A stretch of 64,000 nt of DNA from Hypericibacter adhaerens (GTDB taxonomy: Bacteria; Pseudomonadota; Alphaproteobacteria; Dongiales; Dongiaceae), in contig NZ_CP042582.1 in NCBI RefSeq assembly GCF_008728835.1, forward strand, positions 1,116,001-1,180,000, written 5' to 3'. How positions within the stretch are numbered: position 1 is the stretch's first letter; the number at the start of each line of letters is the position of its first letter. The notes under the pieces are model-generated. The model saw only the letters and a program-made list of their open reading frames with translations, made no database searches and was not told where the DNA came from. Made by a program: the position numbers and the translations under genes. Shown piece by piece: positions 49,227 through 58,457 of this stretch.

Positions 49227-49964
49227 CTAGCGGCCGCGCGATCCGGCCCGTTGCCGGGCGGCCGTCTTCCCGCCAGCGGGTTGGCGGCCCCGGGCGGCCT
49301 TGCCCGCGGGCTTCGGGCGGGGGCCGTAGCTTTTGAACTTCTCGATCACATGCGCGATCTCGGCGTCGGACAGGACCTGCGCGCCGCCGATCGAGAGGGA
49401 GAGATAATATTGCCGCGCCAGCGTTTCGACCTCGACCGCCAGCCACAGCGCCCGCTTCACATTGGCGCCCGTCGCGATCACGCCGTGATTGCGCAGCAGG
49501 CAGCAGCTGCGGTCCTTGAGCGCCGCCAGCGCCTGCGTCGAGAGCGCCGGCGTGCCGTAGGTCTCGTAGGGCGCCACGCGGATGGTCGGGCCGCCCGAGG
49601 CCGCCACCATGTAATGGATCGCCGGGATCTCCTTGCCGCAGATGGCGAGCACCGTGGCATAGGTGCTGTGGGTATGCACGACCGAGCCGACCTCGGGGCG
49701 CGAGCGCATGATGTCGAGATGGAAGCGCCATTCCGAGGACGGCTGCAGCGGCCCGCTCCAGTCGCCATAGGCGCCGGTGAGGGTCATCTCGGCGATGTCG
49801 GCGGGCTTGAGCTGGTCGTAGGGAACGCCCGACGGCGTGATCAGCATCACATCGCCATGGCGGGCGCTGATATTGCCCGAGGTGCCCTGGTTGACGCCGA
49901 GCGCATTCATCGAGCGGCAGGCTTCGATGATCCCTTGGCGCAGCTCAAGCTCTTCTTTCGTCAT
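49227..49964 (-). CDS. Class II aldolase (L-fuculose-phosphate aldolase-like)
   Basis: This 245-residue enzyme has the FucA-type core: LGVNQGTSGNISARHGDVML, the zinc ligands in VVHTHSTYATVLA, and LLRNHGVIATG. It would split a ketose 1-phosphate to DHAP and an aldehyde. The last 35 residues are a basic, Gly/Arg/Lys-rich tail (KPAGKAARGRQ and similar) not found in FucA. It lies between the dehydrogenase gene and the kinase gene on the same strand. Confidence 0.88.
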   Translation of the reverse strand: MTKEELELRQGIIEACRSMNALGVNQGTSGNISARHGDVMLITPSGVPYDQLKPADIAEMTLTGAYGDWSGPLQPSSEWRFHLDIMRSRPEVGSVVHTHSTYATVLAICGKEIPAIHYMVAASGGPTIRVAPYETYGTPALSTQALAALKDRSCCLLRNHGVIATGANVKRALWLAVEVETLARQYYLSLSIGGAQVLSDAEIAHVIEKFKSYGPRPKPAGKAARGRQPAGGKTAARQRAGSRGR

Positions 49965-50024
49965 GGTCCTGGACCTTCGGCAGCGGTTGCAGGGGTTCGG
50001 GCGGGCGCAGCGCCCGTCCCGGGC

Positions 50025-51341
50025 TCAGTGCTGGGTCTCGGCGAAGCGGTCGAGCAGGCCGGCATCGGCCGCGAGATCGAGCATCGAATAGCGGCGCCGG
50101 ATCTCGCGGGCATGGCGCACCGCCTCGCGATAGAAGCCGACATCGAGGCGAAGCTCGGCGGCGGTGGTGGGACCGCCGGAAGCGGCGAGCGCTGTCCGCA
50201 TGGCCTCGACCGGCAGGGTGAAGCCCTGGAGCTCGGCCCTGAGCGTCGGCCAGAGTGCCTCGAGCTTCGCGTTCATCGCCTCGGCACCGGCGTGGTCGAG
50301 TGCCTTGTGTGCCATCTCGGCGAGACAGATGGGGGCCACCTCGGCGCCGACGCGCCGGCGCAGATCGGCCTCGTCGATCCTGGTGGGCGCGACCACCGGC
50401 GGCTTGTCCGAGGCCAGGATCTGGGCCTGGAGCCGCGCCATCGACAGGCTCGCCACACCGACCTGTTGCCCATGCAACGTGCCGGGATGGCGCTTTCCGG
50501 CGAAGCAGTCGATGTAGTGGGAGATCTGATGCTCGCCCATCGAGCCGTGATTGGTGGTGCCGGTGAAGGAGACGCCGAAGCCGCAGAGCGTGAGCACGCG
50601 ATGCAGATAGCCAACGGCCTCGATATCGCCCTTGGCGAGCGCCGGCGCCCGCCTCATCAGCTCCTTCTCGTCCGGGATCTCGATCAGGAAGGCGAGGTTG
50701 GAATATTTGGTGCCGAGCAGGCGGCTCGAGAGCCAGCAATCGACCTGGGCCACCGAGCGGCAGAGACAGTCGCCGAAGCCGGCGGCGATGAGATAGGTGG
50801 GAGCCGCCGCGTTGACCGCGAGATCGATGAAGACGCCCTTGGGCGCGTGCGCCGGCTTCGAGGTCTTGAGCCCGCTCGCGATCGTGATCGAGGCGGTGGT
50901 CGAGGTATAGCCGTTCATCGAGGGCGCCGTGCCGAAGACGCAATAGCCGCGCCCGTCGAGCGAGGTCACGTATTTGCAGAGATCGTTGATCGTGCCCGAG
51001 CCCACGGCGATCACGGCATCGGCATGGCGCAGCCGGTCCTTGAGCGCGGCGACGTTGGCCTCGTCGGCATGCGGATGGTCGAGCACGACGCTCTCGACGC
51101 TGCCGAGTTTCTTGAGCGCCGCTTCGACCCGCTGGCCCATCACGCCATGGGTATTCTCGTCCGAGACCACGGCGAGGCGGCCGGAGAAGCCGAGCTTCGC
51201 GACCAGGTCGGCCTCGGCGCCGTCGAGCCGATCTTCGATCACAACAATGTCATAGGGGACCCTGCCGGGCTGGCCCGTCTCGGGATTGACCCAGCGGCCC
51301 GCGACCATCTCGTCGATCAGCGATGTCGTCCACCGTCCCAT
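50025..51341 (-). CDS. Glycerol-1-phosphate dehydrogenase/AraM-type Fe- or Zn-dependent dehydrogenase
   Basis: This 438-residue protein matches the sn-glycerol-1-phosphate dehydrogenase family (EgsA/AraM) within the iron-containing alcohol dehydrogenase superfamily. Its landmarks are AVIAVGSGTINDLCKYVTSL (NAD-binding), FGTAPSMNGYTSTTASI, the metal region AGFGDCLCRSVAQVDCWLS, and GTTNHGSMGEHQISH followed by TLHGQQVGVA. Together with kinases and aldolases it more likely oxidises a polyol phosphate than makes archaeal-type lipid, but that is inference. The ATG is at 51341. It heads the minus-strand operon, divergent from the SorC regulator. Confidence 0.85.
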   Translation of the reverse strand: MGRWTTSLIDEMVAGRWVNPETGQPGRVPYDIVVIEDRLDGAEADLVAKLGFSGRLAVVSDENTHGVMGQRVEAALKKLGSVESVVLDHPHADEANVAALKDRLRHADAVIAVGSGTINDLCKYVTSLDGRGYCVFGTAPSMNGYTSTTASITIASGLKTSKPAHAPKGVFIDLAVNAAAPTYLIAAGFGDCLCRSVAQVDCWLSSRLLGTKYSNLAFLIEIPDEKELMRRAPALAKGDIEAVGYLHRVLTLCGFGVSFTGTTNHGSMGEHQISHYIDCFAGKRHPGTLHGQQVGVASLSMARLQAQILASDKPPVVAPTRIDEADLRRRVGAEVAPICLAEMAHKALDHAGAEAMNAKLEALWPTLRAELQGFTLPVEAMRTALAASGGPTTAAELRLDVGFYREAVRHAREIRRRYSMLDLAADAGLLDRFAETQH

Positions 51342-51408
51342 CCGCGCTTGCTCCTGAATGATCCCGGGTGCCGCGGCTCCGGCCCTGTGGTCCGGAAGCT
51401 CATGGTGC

Positions 51409-51430
51409 GGTGCGAAATGATTCTCGCACC
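51409..51430. promoter_or_regulatory. Inverted repeat in the SorC divergent region (site 1)
   Basis: GGTGCGA (51409-51415) and TCGCACC (51424-51430) are perfect arms with an eight-base spacer, 68 bases upstream of the dehydrogenase start. A candidate operator for the divergent operon. Confidence 0.4.
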
Positions 51431-51506
51431 AGCGAGCTTTTCGCCCATCCGCGGGTTCGCGCCCTCGTCTCTTCTTTCGCCCGGATGGTGGCACAGTGCC
51501 GTCAAC

Positions 51507-51520
51507 TTGACAAATGTCAA
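51507..51520. promoter_or_regulatory. Palindrome TTGACA-AA-TGTCAA in the SorC divergent region (site 2)
   Basis: This 14-bp repeat has perfect six-base arms and lies 47 bases before the SorC start. Each arm is itself a consensus -35 hexamer, one per strand, so a regulator bound here would cover outward-facing promoters. Confidence 0.5.
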
Positions 51521-51566
51521 AGGGCAGTGTCATTTTTGCAGCCGGTTCCTGGAGTTCGGCGAAGGC

Positions 51567-52562
51567 ATGACGCGCCGTCTTGAGAAATCTCAGTCCCGCG
51601 TCCAGCGGAGCGCGCTGTCTCCACCGCCCGAATTCGTGGGCGATCCGATCGTATGGGCGGCTTGGCTCTATTATGAGGAGCGCATGACGCAGGAAGAGGT
51701 GGCAGATCGGCTCGGCGTCTCGCGCGCGTCCGTCGTGAACTTCCTGCAGGAAGCGCGCGACCGCGGCATCGTCACGATCGCGGTCGCCTCCGAGCATCTG
51801 CAATCGGTGCGGGTGTCGCGCGAGCTCTGCAAGCGCTTCGGCCTCAAGAGCTGCGTCGTCATCCCCGACGATGGCGGCCGCCTGCCCGACTATGAGCGGA
51901 TCGGACGCGCGGGCGGCCGGCTCCTGACGGAGATCCTGGAGCCCAGCGACATTCTCGGCGTCTCCTGGGGCCGCACGGTGCTGGCGCTCTCGGCCTCGCT
52001 GCCGGCGGTCCATCTGCCGGGCGTCTCGGTTGTGCAGATCGCCGGCAGCGCCATCGGCACGGCGGAATTCTCGCCCGAGCTCTGCACCACCAACATCGCA
52101 AACCGGCTGGGCGCGCGCTGCGTCAACCTCTACGCGCCGGGCATCGTCTCGCGGCCCGAGGTGAAGAAGCTCTTCATGCAGGAGCCGACGCTGGTGGAGC
52201 AGTTCAAGCTGATCCGTTCCTGCAGCAAGGTCCTGTTCGGCGTCGCCGGCGTGGGCCGCGCCAGCACCGCCCTGCGCAGCGGCTACATGACGCCCGAGAA
52301 GATCCGCCCCTATGTCCAGGGCGGGGCGGTCGGCGTGATGTCGGGCCGCTTCTTCGACCGCGACGGCAAGCCCGTGCTGGGCCCGCTCGACGAGCAGATG
52401 ATCGGCCTGACGCTGCGCGAGATCGCCCGGTCCCCGGAGCGGATCTGCATCGCCGGCGGCCCCGACAAGGTCGAGGCCATCGGCGGGATGCTCGCGGGCG
52501 GCTATGCGACGATTCTGGTGACCGACGAAACAACCGCGCAGGCCTTGATGACCCGCCATTAG
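51567..52562 (+). CDS. SorC-family sugar-responsive regulator
   Basis: This is a 331-residue SorC/DeoR-type regulator. The N-terminal helix-turn-helix is EERMTQEEVADRLGVSRASV, and the rest is the sugar-phosphate-binding domain with SWGRTVLALSASLP, a ribose-5-phosphate-isomerase-like core and the C-terminal ICIAGGPDKVEAIGGML. SorC proteins sense phosphorylated sugars. It is divergent from the five-gene enzyme operon and heads the SDR-transporter operon, so it is the regulator of both. The ATG at 51567 has GGAGTTCGGCGAAGG upstream. Confidence 0.92.
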   Translation: MTRRLEKSQSRVQRSALSPPPEFVGDPIVWAAWLYYEERMTQEEVADRLGVSRASVVNFLQEARDRGIVTIAVASEHLQSVRVSRELCKRFGLKSCVVIPDDGGRLPDYERIGRAGGRLLTEILEPSDILGVSWGRTVLALSASLPAVHLPGVSVVQIAGSAIGTAEFSPELCTTNIANRLGARCVNLYAPGIVSRPEVKKLFMQEPTLVEQFKLIRSCSKVLFGVAGVGRASTALRSGYMTPEKIRPYVQGGAVGVMSGRFFDRDGKPVLGPLDEQMIGLTLREIARSPERICIAGGPDKVEAIGGMLAGGYATILVTDETTAQALMTRH

Positions 52563-52654
52563 ACGCTCGCCGCCAGCGGCGGCAGGGACAACGACTTGAC
52601 GGCAACCGGGACGAAGAGCCCGGACGTCAGGACGGACCAGGGGAGACACGGGAT

Positions 52655-53377
52655 ATGGCGAAGCCACTTGTCGTCATAACGGGAGCGAGCTCGGGGATCG
52701 GCGCCGCGACGGCCCAGGCCTTCGCGGCCGACGGGCATCCGCTGCTGTTGCTGGCGCGCCGCCTCGACCGCATGGAGGCGCTGGGTCTGCCCGACGCGAT
52801 GTGCCGCAAGGTCGATGTGCGCGACCGCGAGGCCGTCCATCGCGCGGTGGCGGAGGCGGAGGCGGCCTACGGCCCCACCGACTGCCTCTTCAACAATGCC
52901 GGCATCGCCCGCCTCGCCGACGTCACGCGGCAGGATCCCAAGGAATGGGACGAGACCATCGCCATCAACATCAACGGCGTCATGAACGCCGTCCATGCGG
53001 TGATGGCCGGCATGATCCAGCGCCGCCACGGCACCATCGTGCAGATGAGCTCGATCGCCGGCCGCAAGGTCTATCCCGACCACACGGTCTATTGCGGCAC
53101 GAAATATTTCGTCCATGGCGTGTCGGACAGCCTGCGCCAGCATCTCGCACCCCATGACGTGCGCGTCGTCGTCATCTCGCCGGGCGTGATCGAGACCGAG
53201 GTGCTCGACCATGTGACGGACCCCAAGACGCTCGCCAACTACCGCGCCAACAAGGTTCGGATCGGCGGCGGCATCTCGGCCGACCATGTGGCGCAATCCA
53301 TCCTCTTCGCCTACCGCATGCCGCAGAACGTCCTGATCCAGGAGATCTGCATCACCCCGACGCGGCAGGAATATTAG
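52655..53377 (+). CDS. Short-chain dehydrogenase/reductase
   Basis: This is a 240-residue classical SDR with TGASSGIGAATAQAFA, the NNAG motif (LFNNAGIARL), the catalytic serine in VQMSSIAGRKV, and the Tyr-x-x-x-Lys in YCGTKYFVHG. The protein resembles polyol and serine-type SDRs. It shares one base with the following permease start (TAGTG), so it is in the transporter operon and probably oxidises the imported polyol to a ketose. Confidence 0.9.
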   Translation: MAKPLVVITGASSGIGAATAQAFAADGHPLLLLARRLDRMEALGLPDAMCRKVDVRDREAVHRAVAEAEAAYGPTDCLFNNAGIARLADVTRQDPKEWDETIAININGVMNAVHAVMAGMIQRRHGTIVQMSSIAGRKVYPDHTVYCGTKYFVHGVSDSLRQHLAPHDVRVVVISPGVIETEVLDHVTDPKTLANYRANKVRIGGGISADHVAQSILFAYRMPQNVLIQEICITPTRQEY

Positions 53378-54315
53378 TGGTCGAGCGCGCCCATATCGCC
53401 GAAGGAGCGCGGCGGGCGGTGACCGGCACCGGCCGGCCGTTCCTGGCGCGGATCCTGAGCTCGGAACATCCGTTCCCGTGGCTGTTTCCGATAAGCGCGA
53501 TGCTCGTGCTGTTCGGCGTCTATCCGCTGCTCTATGCGATCTGGCTGTCGCTGCACAAGCGCAACCCCGTGACGCGCCTCAGCGTCTTCGAGCCCGCCTG
53601 GAACTGGATGAAGATCTTCGGCGACCAGCGGGTCTGGGGCGCCATCGGCCATACCTATCTCTATACCGGCTGCGCCATCGTCATCGAGCTGGCGCTGGGG
53701 CTGCTGATCGCGCTGCTGCTGGATTCCGACCGCAAGGGCTACGGCGTCCTGCGCGCCCTCATGACCCTGCCGCTGGTGGTGCCGCCGGCGGTCGCCGGCA
53801 TGATGTTCCTGCTGATGCTCGACGGCTCCTTCGGCGTGCTGAGCCGCGGGCTCTATGCCATGGGCCTCTGGTCGCCGGCCCACCCGATCCTCGCCACCTC
53901 CAGCTCGGCGCTCTACGGCATCCTCCTCACCGACATCTGGCAATGGACGCCCTTCATGGTGCTGATCATGATGGCGGGCCTGCGCGCCCTGCCGAAGGGC
54001 CCGTTCGAGGCCGCGGCCATCGACGGCGCCACGGCGGTCCAGGCCTTCTTCCGGCTGACGCTGCCGATGCTCTCCAAGATCATCGCGCTCGCGGTCCTGA
54101 TCCGCGGCGTCGATCTCTTCCGCATCTACGACTACATCAAGGTCATGACCGAGGGCGGCCCCGGGACCTCGACCGAGACCCTGACCGCCTATGCCGGCGC
54201 CATCTATTTCAAGAACGCGGACTTCCCCTACGCCTCGACCGTGGCACTCCTGACGCTGATCCTGGTGGTCGCGACCTCGACCCTGTTCATGAAGATCTTC
54301 AGGGTGAGGTTCTGA
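53377..54315 (+). CDS. Carbohydrate ABC transporter permease 1 (MalF/UgpA type)
   Basis: This is a 312-residue inner-membrane permease with six predicted segments and the EAA loop (LPKGPFEAAAIDGATAVQAF) that contacts the ATPase. The GTG start overlaps the SDR stop by one base. It works with the second permease, the binding protein and the ATPase encoded just downstream. Confidence 0.92.
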   Translation: MVERAHIAEGARRAVTGTGRPFLARILSSEHPFPWLFPISAMLVLFGVYPLLYAIWLSLHKRNPVTRLSVFEPAWNWMKIFGDQRVWGAIGHTYLYTGCAIVIELALGLLIALLLDSDRKGYGVLRALMTLPLVVPPAVAGMMFLLMLDGSFGVLSRGLYAMGLWSPAHPILATSSSALYGILLTDIWQWTPFMVLIMMAGLRALPKGPFEAAAIDGATAVQAFFRLTLPMLSKIIALAVLIRGVDLFRIYDYIKVMTEGGPGTSTETLTAYAGAIYFKNADFPYASTVALLTLILVVATSTLFMKIFRVRF

Positions 54316-55205
54316 TGCCGACCTCCCTCGCCAGGCGATTGCTGCGCGACGCGACCGCGGTCGCGGTGGTGGCGATCTTCATGTTCCCGTTGTTCTGGTG
54401 GGCGCTGACCTCCTTCAAGCCGACCTCGGCGATCTTCAACAAGGACGAGGTGGTGTTCTTCGATTTCACGCCGACGCTCGTCAACTACCAGGTGACGCTG
54501 CTCGGCAAGTCGCGCGCGGAACTCGCGATCGATTCCGGCAACACCTTCGGGGTCGGCGGCGGCAGCACCTACGATTCGCGCCAGACCATCGTCGATTCCA
54601 TCGTCGTCGCCGTCGGCGCCACGGCGCTCACGATCCTGCTCGGCGTCAGCGCCGCCTATTCGTTGTCGCGCATGCGCTTCCGCGGACGGCAGGCCTATCT
54701 CAACTGGGTCCTGTCGCAGCGCTTCATGCCGCCCATCGCCATCATCGTGCCCATCGTCTTCATGTTCCACTATGTCGGCCTGCGCGACACGCTGCTCGGC
54801 CTGATCCTCATCGACACCCTCATCAACCTGCCGCTGGCGGTGCTGATGATGAAGTCGTTCTTCGACGACGTGCCGGTGGAGGTCGACGAGGCCGCCATGA
54901 TCGACGGCGCCACCCGGTTCCAGATCTTCTGGAAGGTGGTGCTGCCGCTGGTCGCCGGCGGCGTGGCGGCCACCGCCGTGCTTTGCTTCATCTTCTCCTG
55001 GACCGAATTCCTGCTGTCTCTGTTTCTCACGACGTCGATTCGTACCCTACCGGTAAAGATCTCCACCTTCGTGACCTCCACCGGCTCGGAGTGGGGCTTC
55101 ATATCGGCGCTCGGCACCTCTGCCATCGTGCCGAGTTTCATCTTCATTCTGCTGGTGCAAAAACAGCTCGTCCGCGGCCTCACCCTCGGATCGCTGAAGG
55201 AATGA
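54315..55205 (+). CDS. Carbohydrate ABC transporter permease 2 (MalG/UgpE type)
   Basis: This is a 296-residue permease starting at the ATG that overlaps the previous stop (TGATG at 54313-54317). It has six hydrophobic segments and an EAA loop (DVPVEVDEAAMIDGATRF). An enlarged loop after the first segment (about residues 55-95, Gly/Ser-rich) is longer than in many homologues. A much longer frame from 53478 on this strand is an artefact. Confidence 0.92.
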   Translation: MPTSLARRLLRDATAVAVVAIFMFPLFWWALTSFKPTSAIFNKDEVVFFDFTPTLVNYQVTLLGKSRAELAIDSGNTFGVGGGSTYDSRQTIVDSIVVAVGATALTILLGVSAAYSLSRMRFRGRQAYLNWVLSQRFMPPIAIIVPIVFMFHYVGLRDTLLGLILIDTLINLPLAVLMMKSFFDDVPVEVDEAAMIDGATRFQIFWKVVLPLVAGGVAATAVLCFIFSWTEFLLSLFLTTSIRTLPVKISTFVTSTGSEWGFISALGTSAIVPSFIFILLVQKQLVRGLTLGSLKE

Positions 55206-55250
55206 CAAACCGCACGAGCGCCAAGCTCGGCCATCAATGGAGGACACACC

Positions 55251-56777
55251 ATGGGATTCCATAAGCATGACAAGCAGACTTTCATCGTCGATTCGGCGAC
55301 CGCCTTCGGCCAGCGGCGCATCTCGAAGCGCGAGTTCCTGCGCCGGATGGGACTGGCCGGCGTCGGCTTCTCCGCCTTCTCGCTGGGCCTGCTCGGCAAC
55401 AGCCGCCCGCAGCGCCAGGTCAGCCTGATCGGCGAGGCCGCCCATGCCGACCTGCCGGACGACGTGACGAAATTCCTCAAGGATGTCGGCGGCAAATACA
55501 AGGGCGCCAAGATCCGCTACACCAGCGAGGCCACGCCGCCCACCGTGGTGCTGAACCAGATCAAGAGCGAGTTCACCGGCCTGACCGGCATCGATGTCGA
55601 GGTCGAGATCGTCCCGCTGGAGCAGGTGCTGGCGAAGGCGACGCAGGACGTGCAGGGCCAGCTCGGCACCTACGACCTCTACTATCTCGACCAGTCCTGG
55701 GTGGCGACCTTCGCGCCGGACTGCATCGATCCCGTGGAGCTCTACAAATCCAAGCCCGACCTGGCGATGCCGGGCTTCGACTGGGAGGATTTCTCCAAGC
55801 CGCTGGTCGAGGGCCTCGCCCTCTATAACGGCAAGATGGTCGGTATCCCCTTCGACATCCCGATCTTCATCCTGATGTATCGCCAGGACCTGCTGGAGAA
55901 GCACGGGCTCTCGGTGCCGACGACCTGCGAGGAGTTCTCCAAGGCGGCCCACGCCATCTTCGACGCCGAAAAGGCCAACGGCATCTTCGGCACCGGGCTG
56001 CAGGCGAAGTCGGGCCATTATTCGCTGGAATGCGACTGGACCCAGGCGGTCTGGAGCCATGGCGGCTCGATCTTCGGCAAGGACAAGAAGTTCAGCGGCA
56101 ATGACGCGCAGGGGATCACGGGCCTGAAATGGTACCAGGACCTGCTCACCATCGCGCCGCCGAACTCGACGGCCTCGACCTGGGACGGCCAGTTCCAGAT
56201 GATGCAGGCGGGCCAGGTGGCGCTGGTGCAGAGCTGGGACGAGTTCTTCCCCGGGCTCGATGCCGACGATTCCAAGGTGAAGGGCCTGTGGCAGCCGGCG
56301 AAGCCCCTGAAGGCGACGCCGGGCCTGCGCTCCACGTCCGATGTCGGGTTCGGCGAGATTCCCAATCTCGGCCACCAGGGCGGCTCGATCATGGGTCTCT
56401 CGGCCTACTCGAAAAACCAGGAGGCGGCCTGGATATTCATGCAGTGGGCCTGCTGCAAGGAGATCATGACCCGCTGCACGCTCGCCGGCGGTTTCGCGCC
56501 GATGCGGGAATCCTCCTTCGCCGATCCGCGCGTCAAGGCCAAGGAGAAGGTCGGTCCCGGCACGACCCGCCATCTCGAGATCGTCAAATGGACCATCGAC
56601 AATGTCATGGCGTCGGAGCCCGACATGCCGCTCTGGGCCGGCCTCTCCAGCAACGAGATCCCGACGGAGCTCGGCAAGCTGCTGACCGGTCAGGACTATA
56701 ACGGCGATGCCAAGGCCTGCATGGACGCCGTGGCGAAGATCGTCGATTCCGCCGTCCAGGATGCGGGCCTTCTGTAA
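55251..56777 (+). CDS. Carbohydrate ABC transporter solute-binding protein, Tat-exported
   Basis: This is a 508-residue family 1 solute-binding protein. Its N-terminus has RRISKREFLRRMGLAGVGFS followed by a hydrophobic stretch, which suggests twin-arginine export with an unusually long n-region. The binding-protein core shows YLDQSWVATFAPDCIDPVEL and MVGIPFDIPIFILMYRQDLL. At over 500 residues it is larger than most sugar-binding proteins (about 420), which may reflect a larger or modified ligand. It lies 45 bases after the second permease. Confidence 0.9.
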   Translation: MGFHKHDKQTFIVDSATAFGQRRISKREFLRRMGLAGVGFSAFSLGLLGNSRPQRQVSLIGEAAHADLPDDVTKFLKDVGGKYKGAKIRYTSEATPPTVVLNQIKSEFTGLTGIDVEVEIVPLEQVLAKATQDVQGQLGTYDLYYLDQSWVATFAPDCIDPVELYKSKPDLAMPGFDWEDFSKPLVEGLALYNGKMVGIPFDIPIFILMYRQDLLEKHGLSVPTTCEEFSKAAHAIFDAEKANGIFGTGLQAKSGHYSLECDWTQAVWSHGGSIFGKDKKFSGNDAQGITGLKWYQDLLTIAPPNSTASTWDGQFQMMQAGQVALVQSWDEFFPGLDADDSKVKGLWQPAKPLKATPGLRSTSDVGFGEIPNLGHQGGSIMGLSAYSKNQEAAWIFMQWACCKEIMTRCTLAGGFAPMRESSFADPRVKAKEKVGPGTTRHLEIVKWTIDNVMASEPDMPLWAGLSSNEIPTELGKLLTGQDYNGDAKACMDAVAKIVDSAVQDAGLL

Positions 56778-56843
56778 GTCTCCGGTGGCATGGACTAGGG
56801 TGGAGGCGGGGTCCCCGTCTCCACCCTGTTGCGAATGACAGCG

Positions 56844-58373
56844 ATGACTCCCGACCTCGTCATCGGGATCGATTCCTCGACCACCGCGACCAAGGCGATC
56901 GCCTGGGATCGCAACGGGCAGGCCGTGACCGAAGGCCGCGCCTCGGTCCCCCTGTCCAATCCGCAGCCCGGCTATTTCGAGCAGGATCCCGCGGACTGGT
57001 GGCGGTCGACGGTCGAGGCGCTCAAGGCCGTGACGCAGCAGGTGGTGCCGTCGCGCATCGCCGCCATCGGCATCTCCAACCAGCGCGAGACCTTCGGCAT
57101 CTTCGCCGCGGACGGCACGGCGCTGCGGCCCGGCATCGTCTGGCTCGACGATCGCGCCCGCCCGCAGCAGAAGCGCTTCGGCGAAACCTTCGGCGCCCAG
57201 CGCGTGCATGAGATCTCGGGCAAGCCGCTCGATGTGATCCCTTGCCTCTATCGCTGGATCTGGCTCAAGGAGCACGAGCCGCAGAATCTCGCACGAACGG
57301 CCTGCATCGCCGAGGTGCATGCCTACCTGACCTTCCGCCTCACCGGCGGCTGGGCGACGTCGGTCGCGTCGGCCGATCCGATGGGCGCGCTCGACATGCG
57401 CCGGCATGCCTGGTCGCAGGAGATTCTCGAGGCGGCCGGCATCGATCCGGCGAAGCTGGCGCGGCTGGTGGCGCCCGGCTCGCAGACGGGCGTGGTGTCA
57501 TCGCAAGCGGCGGCCGCCACCGGCCTTCTGGCCGGCACGCCCGTGATCGCCGGCGGCGGTGACGGCCAATGCGCGGGCTATGCGGCCGGCGTCGGCGTGC
57601 CGGGCCAGGCCTATGTCAATCTCGGCACCGCCGTCGTGTCCGGCGCCTATGGCAGCACCTATGCCTTCGATCCCGCCTTCCGCACGGAAATCGCGGTCGC
57701 GGACGAGGGCTATATCTACGAGACCTGCATGCGCTCCGGCACCTTCCTGGTCGATTGGCTGTCGCGCGAGCTGTTCCTGGCGGACCCGTCGCAGCGACGC
57801 GCGCTCCTGGCGGCACTCGAAGCGGAAGCGGCCGCGAGCCCGATCGGCGCCGGCGGCGTGGTGCTGGTCCCCTATTGGCAGGGCTGCATGACGCCTTATT
57901 GGGACAGCTTCGCGCGCGGCGTCATCGCCGGGCTTTCCGGCTCGACGCGTCGCGGCGATCTCTATCGCGCGCTGCTCGAAGGCGTGGCGATGGAGCAGAC
58001 CATCGCCAGCAACGGCGTCCAGCGCGCCACCGGCAGCCCGATCGAGCGCTTCGTCGCGATCGGCGGCGGGGCCGCCTCCGATCTCTGGAGCCAGATTCTC
58101 GCCGATGCCAGCGGCCGTCCGGTGCAGCGCTCCACCACCGTGGAGGCCTCCTCGCTGGGGGCCGCGATGGCGGCGGCCAAGGGCTGCGGCTGGTATCCGA
58201 CCCTGGCGGCGGCGGGGACCGCGATGGCGGGCGAGCTCGCGCGCCGTTTCGAGCCTGACCCGAAGCGCCACGCGCGCTATGCCGAGCTGATGGCCATCTA
58301 TGCCGATCTATGGCCGGCGCTCTCGGCCTGGAACCAGCGGCTTTCCGACTTCGCAGAACGCGGCGAGGCGTGA
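56844..58373 (+). CDS. FGGY-family carbohydrate kinase
   Basis: This 509-residue kinase opens with LVIGIDSSTTATKAIAWDRN and has GISNQRETFGIF, IVWLDDRARPQQ, and the FGGY region VNLGTAVVSGAYGS. It also has the C-terminal FVAIGGGAASDLWSQILADA and EASSLGAAMAAAKG. Its length and N-terminal part are xylulokinase- or erythritol-kinase-like. The start is unsure among ATGs at 56835 and 56844 and a TTG at 56829; no strong ribosome site is present. It sits between the binding protein and the ATPase, so the imported compound is probably phosphorylated soon after entry. Confidence 0.88.
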   Translation: MTPDLVIGIDSSTTATKAIAWDRNGQAVTEGRASVPLSNPQPGYFEQDPADWWRSTVEALKAVTQQVVPSRIAAIGISNQRETFGIFAADGTALRPGIVWLDDRARPQQKRFGETFGAQRVHEISGKPLDVIPCLYRWIWLKEHEPQNLARTACIAEVHAYLTFRLTGGWATSVASADPMGALDMRRHAWSQEILEAAGIDPAKLARLVAPGSQTGVVSSQAAAATGLLAGTPVIAGGGDGQCAGYAAGVGVPGQAYVNLGTAVVSGAYGSTYAFDPAFRTEIAVADEGYIYETCMRSGTFLVDWLSRELFLADPSQRRALLAALEAEAAASPIGAGGVVLVPYWQGCMTPYWDSFARGVIAGLSGSTRRGDLYRALLEGVAMEQTIASNGVQRATGSPIERFVAIGGGAASDLWSQILADASGRPVQRSTTVEASSLGAAMAAAKGCGWYPTLAAAGTAMAGELARRFEPDPKRHARYAELMAIYADLWPALSAWNQRLSDFAERGEA

Positions 58374-58457
58374 GATGATCGCCCCGCGCGCGACAGCCGG
58401 CCCCGCAACGATGGGCCTCCCTGGATCGTCACGGGAGCAGAGAGGGAACTGACGCGA

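Noticed and set aside
50025-51341. AraM/G1P dehydrogenase relative as evidence for archaeal-type lipid synthesis
   Set aside because: No prenyltransferase or lipid genes are near; the gene sits in a sugar-catabolic operon under a SorC regulator.
49251-52562. Single 1103-codon frame on the plus strand ending with the SorC gene
   Set aside because: Only the last 331 codons are SorC; the upstream part is antisense to the aldolase and dehydrogenase genes.
53478-55205. 575-codon plus-strand frame across both permease genes
   Set aside because: Its first half is out of frame with the real first permease and only the last 296 codons are the second permease.
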